Notes under the pieces: generated by a model
The model's input: only the letters and a program-made list of their open reading frames with translations
Told to the model about the DNA's origin: nothing
The model's database searches: none
Source of the DNA: Bacteroidales bacterium
GTDB lineage: Bacteria; Bacteroidota; Bacteroidia; Bacteroidales; GCA-2711565
Assembly: GCA_029931995.1 (NCBI GenBank)
Contig: JAOZQX010000102.1
Span: 1-5,821, forward strand
DNA: 5,821 nt
Direction: 5' to 3'
In this document: one piece after another, positions 4,564 through 5,821 of the stretch
Position numbering within the stretch: position 1 is the first letter of the stretch
Layout of the letters: each line of letters starts with the position of its first letter
Translations under genes and position numbers: made by a program

Positions 4564-5821
4564 TGATCAAAATAAAATTACCAACGATCAAATTAAACTA
4601 CATTGGTAGATTTTGGATTTTTTTTGCATCCTTAGTGATGCTTGTTGTATTGCTATTTGTAGGAATTTCACTTGAATTATTTGGGGAGATGCCTAGTTTT
4701 GCCGAGCTCGAAAATCCAAAAAATAGTTTGGCAACTGAAGTTATTTCATCCGATGGAAAACTTTTGGGAACCTATTATATTGAGAATCGGTCGAATGTAA
4801 ATTACAGAGAACTTTCACCGAACCTGATTAATGCTTTACTTGCCGCCGAAGATGTTCGTTTCGAGAAACATTCGGGTGTAGATGGAAGAGCGTTATTTCG
4901 TGTAGCTTATGGAGTTGCTACGGGTTCAACTCGTGGAGGAGGTAGTACCATTACTCAACAGTTGGCCAAAAATTTATTTCCTCGGAAAAGAAGTCCTTCA
5001 ACTTTGGATTTGGTTTTTGCGAAATTTAAAGAATGGATCACCGCCATTAAACTTGAACGCAATTATACAAAGCAGGAAATTATTGCCATGTATTTCAATA
5101 CCGTGGCTTTTGGTAGTCAATCGTATGGAATAAAATCGGCAGCGAAAACATTTTTTAATGCAAGTCCGGCTTCGCTAACACTGGAGGAGGCTGCATTAAT
5201 GGTTGGAGTTGTGAACGCACCTACATTTTATAGTCCGGTACGTAATCCCGAAAGGTCTTTCAATCGCAGAAATATTGTACTTGGTCAAATGCGGAAATAC
5301 GAATTTATCGATCAATACACCTACGATTCGGTAAGCAAAATACCGCTTGATATGTCGCGTTTTGGAGTTTTTGATCATACTCGCGGACAGGCTCGCTATT
5401 TTAGGGAATTTTTAAGGGCTAAATTGAAAGTATGGTGTGCCAATAATTTTAAAGCAGATGGAAGTCCGTACAATTTGTATCAGGATGGATTAAAAATTTA
5501 TACGACTATTGATTCGCGTTTGCAGCAACATGCTGAGGATGCTGTAAAGGAACACTTATCTCTCGATTTACAGCCAACCTTTTATGAGCACTGGAAAGGT
5601 CATTCATATGCTCCTTTTGTTTTCGAATCGGACTCGATGGATAGCGAGGTGGAAAAATTGATGGAGCGATCAATGCGGCGTACCGAGCGGTATCGAAAAT
5701 TGCGAAATGCAAAAGTTCCTTATGATTCAATTCAAATGATTTTTGATGTACCGGTTCCAATGAGTATTTTTTCGTGGGAGGGAATGATTGATACCGTACT
5801 ATCGCCCATGGATTCATTGCG
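4563..5821 (+). CDS. mrcA: Class A penicillin-binding protein 1A, N-terminal part (runs off the window)
   Basis: The frame is open from ATG 4563 to the right edge (419 full codons plus two bases), with no stop in view. The protein polymerises and cross-links peptidoglycan at the outer face of the inner membrane. Residues 1-16 are basic and cytoplasmic; about 17-38 form one membrane anchor. The GT51 glycosyltransferase domain spans about 55-235: AAEDVRFEKHSGVD (94-107, catalytic Glu96), GGGSTITQQLAKNLF (125-139), KFKEW (Glu157 at the RKxxE position), RNYTKQEIIAMYFNTVAFG (166-184) and LTLEEAALMVGVVNAP (205-220). LKIYTTIDSRLQQHAEDAV (310-328) begins the linker to the transpeptidase domain. A charged segment with HWKGHSYAPFVF follows at 343-354. 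The Ser-x-x-Lys penicillin-binding motif lies outside the window. The start overlaps the gldH stop (TAATG), indicating translational coupling. The symbol mrcA follows the E. coli PBP1A name; ponA would also be used. Confidence 0.92.
   Translation, partial: MIKIKLPTIKLNYIGRFWIFFASLVMLVVLLFVGISLELFGEMPSFAELENPKNSLATEVISSDGKLLGTYYIENRSNVNYRELSPNLINALLAAEDVRFEKHSGVDGRALFRVAYGVATGSTRGGGSTITQQLAKNLFPRKRSPSTLDLVFAKFKEWITAIKLERNYTKQEIIAMYFNTVAFGSQSYGIKSAAKTFFNASPASLTLEEAALMVGVVNAPTFYSPVRNPERSFNRRNIVLGQMRKYEFIDQYTYDSVSKIPLDMSRFGVFDHTRGQARYFREFLRAKLKVWCANNFKADGSPYNLYQDGLKIYTTIDSRLQQHAEDAVKEHLSLDLQPTFYEHWKGHSYAPFVFESDSMDSEVEKLMERSMRRTERYRKLRNAKVPYDSIQMIFDVPVPMSIFSWEGMIDTVLSPMDSL

Noticed and set aside
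4909..5133. 74-codon plus-strand open frame
   Set aside because: It is a different frame inside the GT51 domain of the PBP1A gene.
5506..5817. 103-codon minus-strand open frame
   Set aside because: It is antisense to the PBP1A coding frame, which is continuous and carries clear GT51 motifs; no signal of a gene of its own.

Overview
The window looks like a piece of a Bacteroidota chromosome. The reasons are a secreted protein with a C-terminal type IX secretion (T9SS) sorting domain, a gliding-motility lipoprotein (GldH), a Bacteroidota-style RicT, promoters resembling the phylum's TAnnTTTG -7 element, and mostly absent Shine-Dalgarno sequences. All supported genes lie on the + strand. I see no tRNA, rRNA, CRISPR array, transposase or attachment site.

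Region 1 (1-1671) is AT-rich and looks accessory. It holds the 3' part of a small protein (DPLNELNWLK / NCSGN family, function unknown). Three bases later comes a 437-residue exported protein with a Cys/His papain-like (NlpC/P60-like) module, PKD-like modules and a T9SS sorting domain. A perfect 15-bp hairpin followed by T-rich sequence closes this unit.

Region 2 (1672-5821) is a compact housekeeping and envelope block. A short junction carries a candidate promoter, a Shine-Dalgarno-like sequence and the start of holB (DNA polymerase III delta'). Then follow ricT (PSP1-domain iron-sulfur protein), gldH (lipoprotein) and a class A penicillin-binding protein (PBP1A) that runs off the right edge. 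Spacings are 41 nt, 43 nt and a 1-nt stop/start overlap (TAATG), so gldH and the PBP gene are very probably translationally coupled.

The genes serve different processes: replication clamp loading, RNA processing or iron-sulfur regulation, T9SS/gliding, and peptidoglycan synthesis. The most useful corrections here are moving the holB start downstream of the terminator and recording the PBP1A gene, which has no stop inside the window. The part closest to an undescribed system is the tandem pair of the small protein and the papain-like T9SS cargo. No gene stretch longer than 300 bases is left unexplained.
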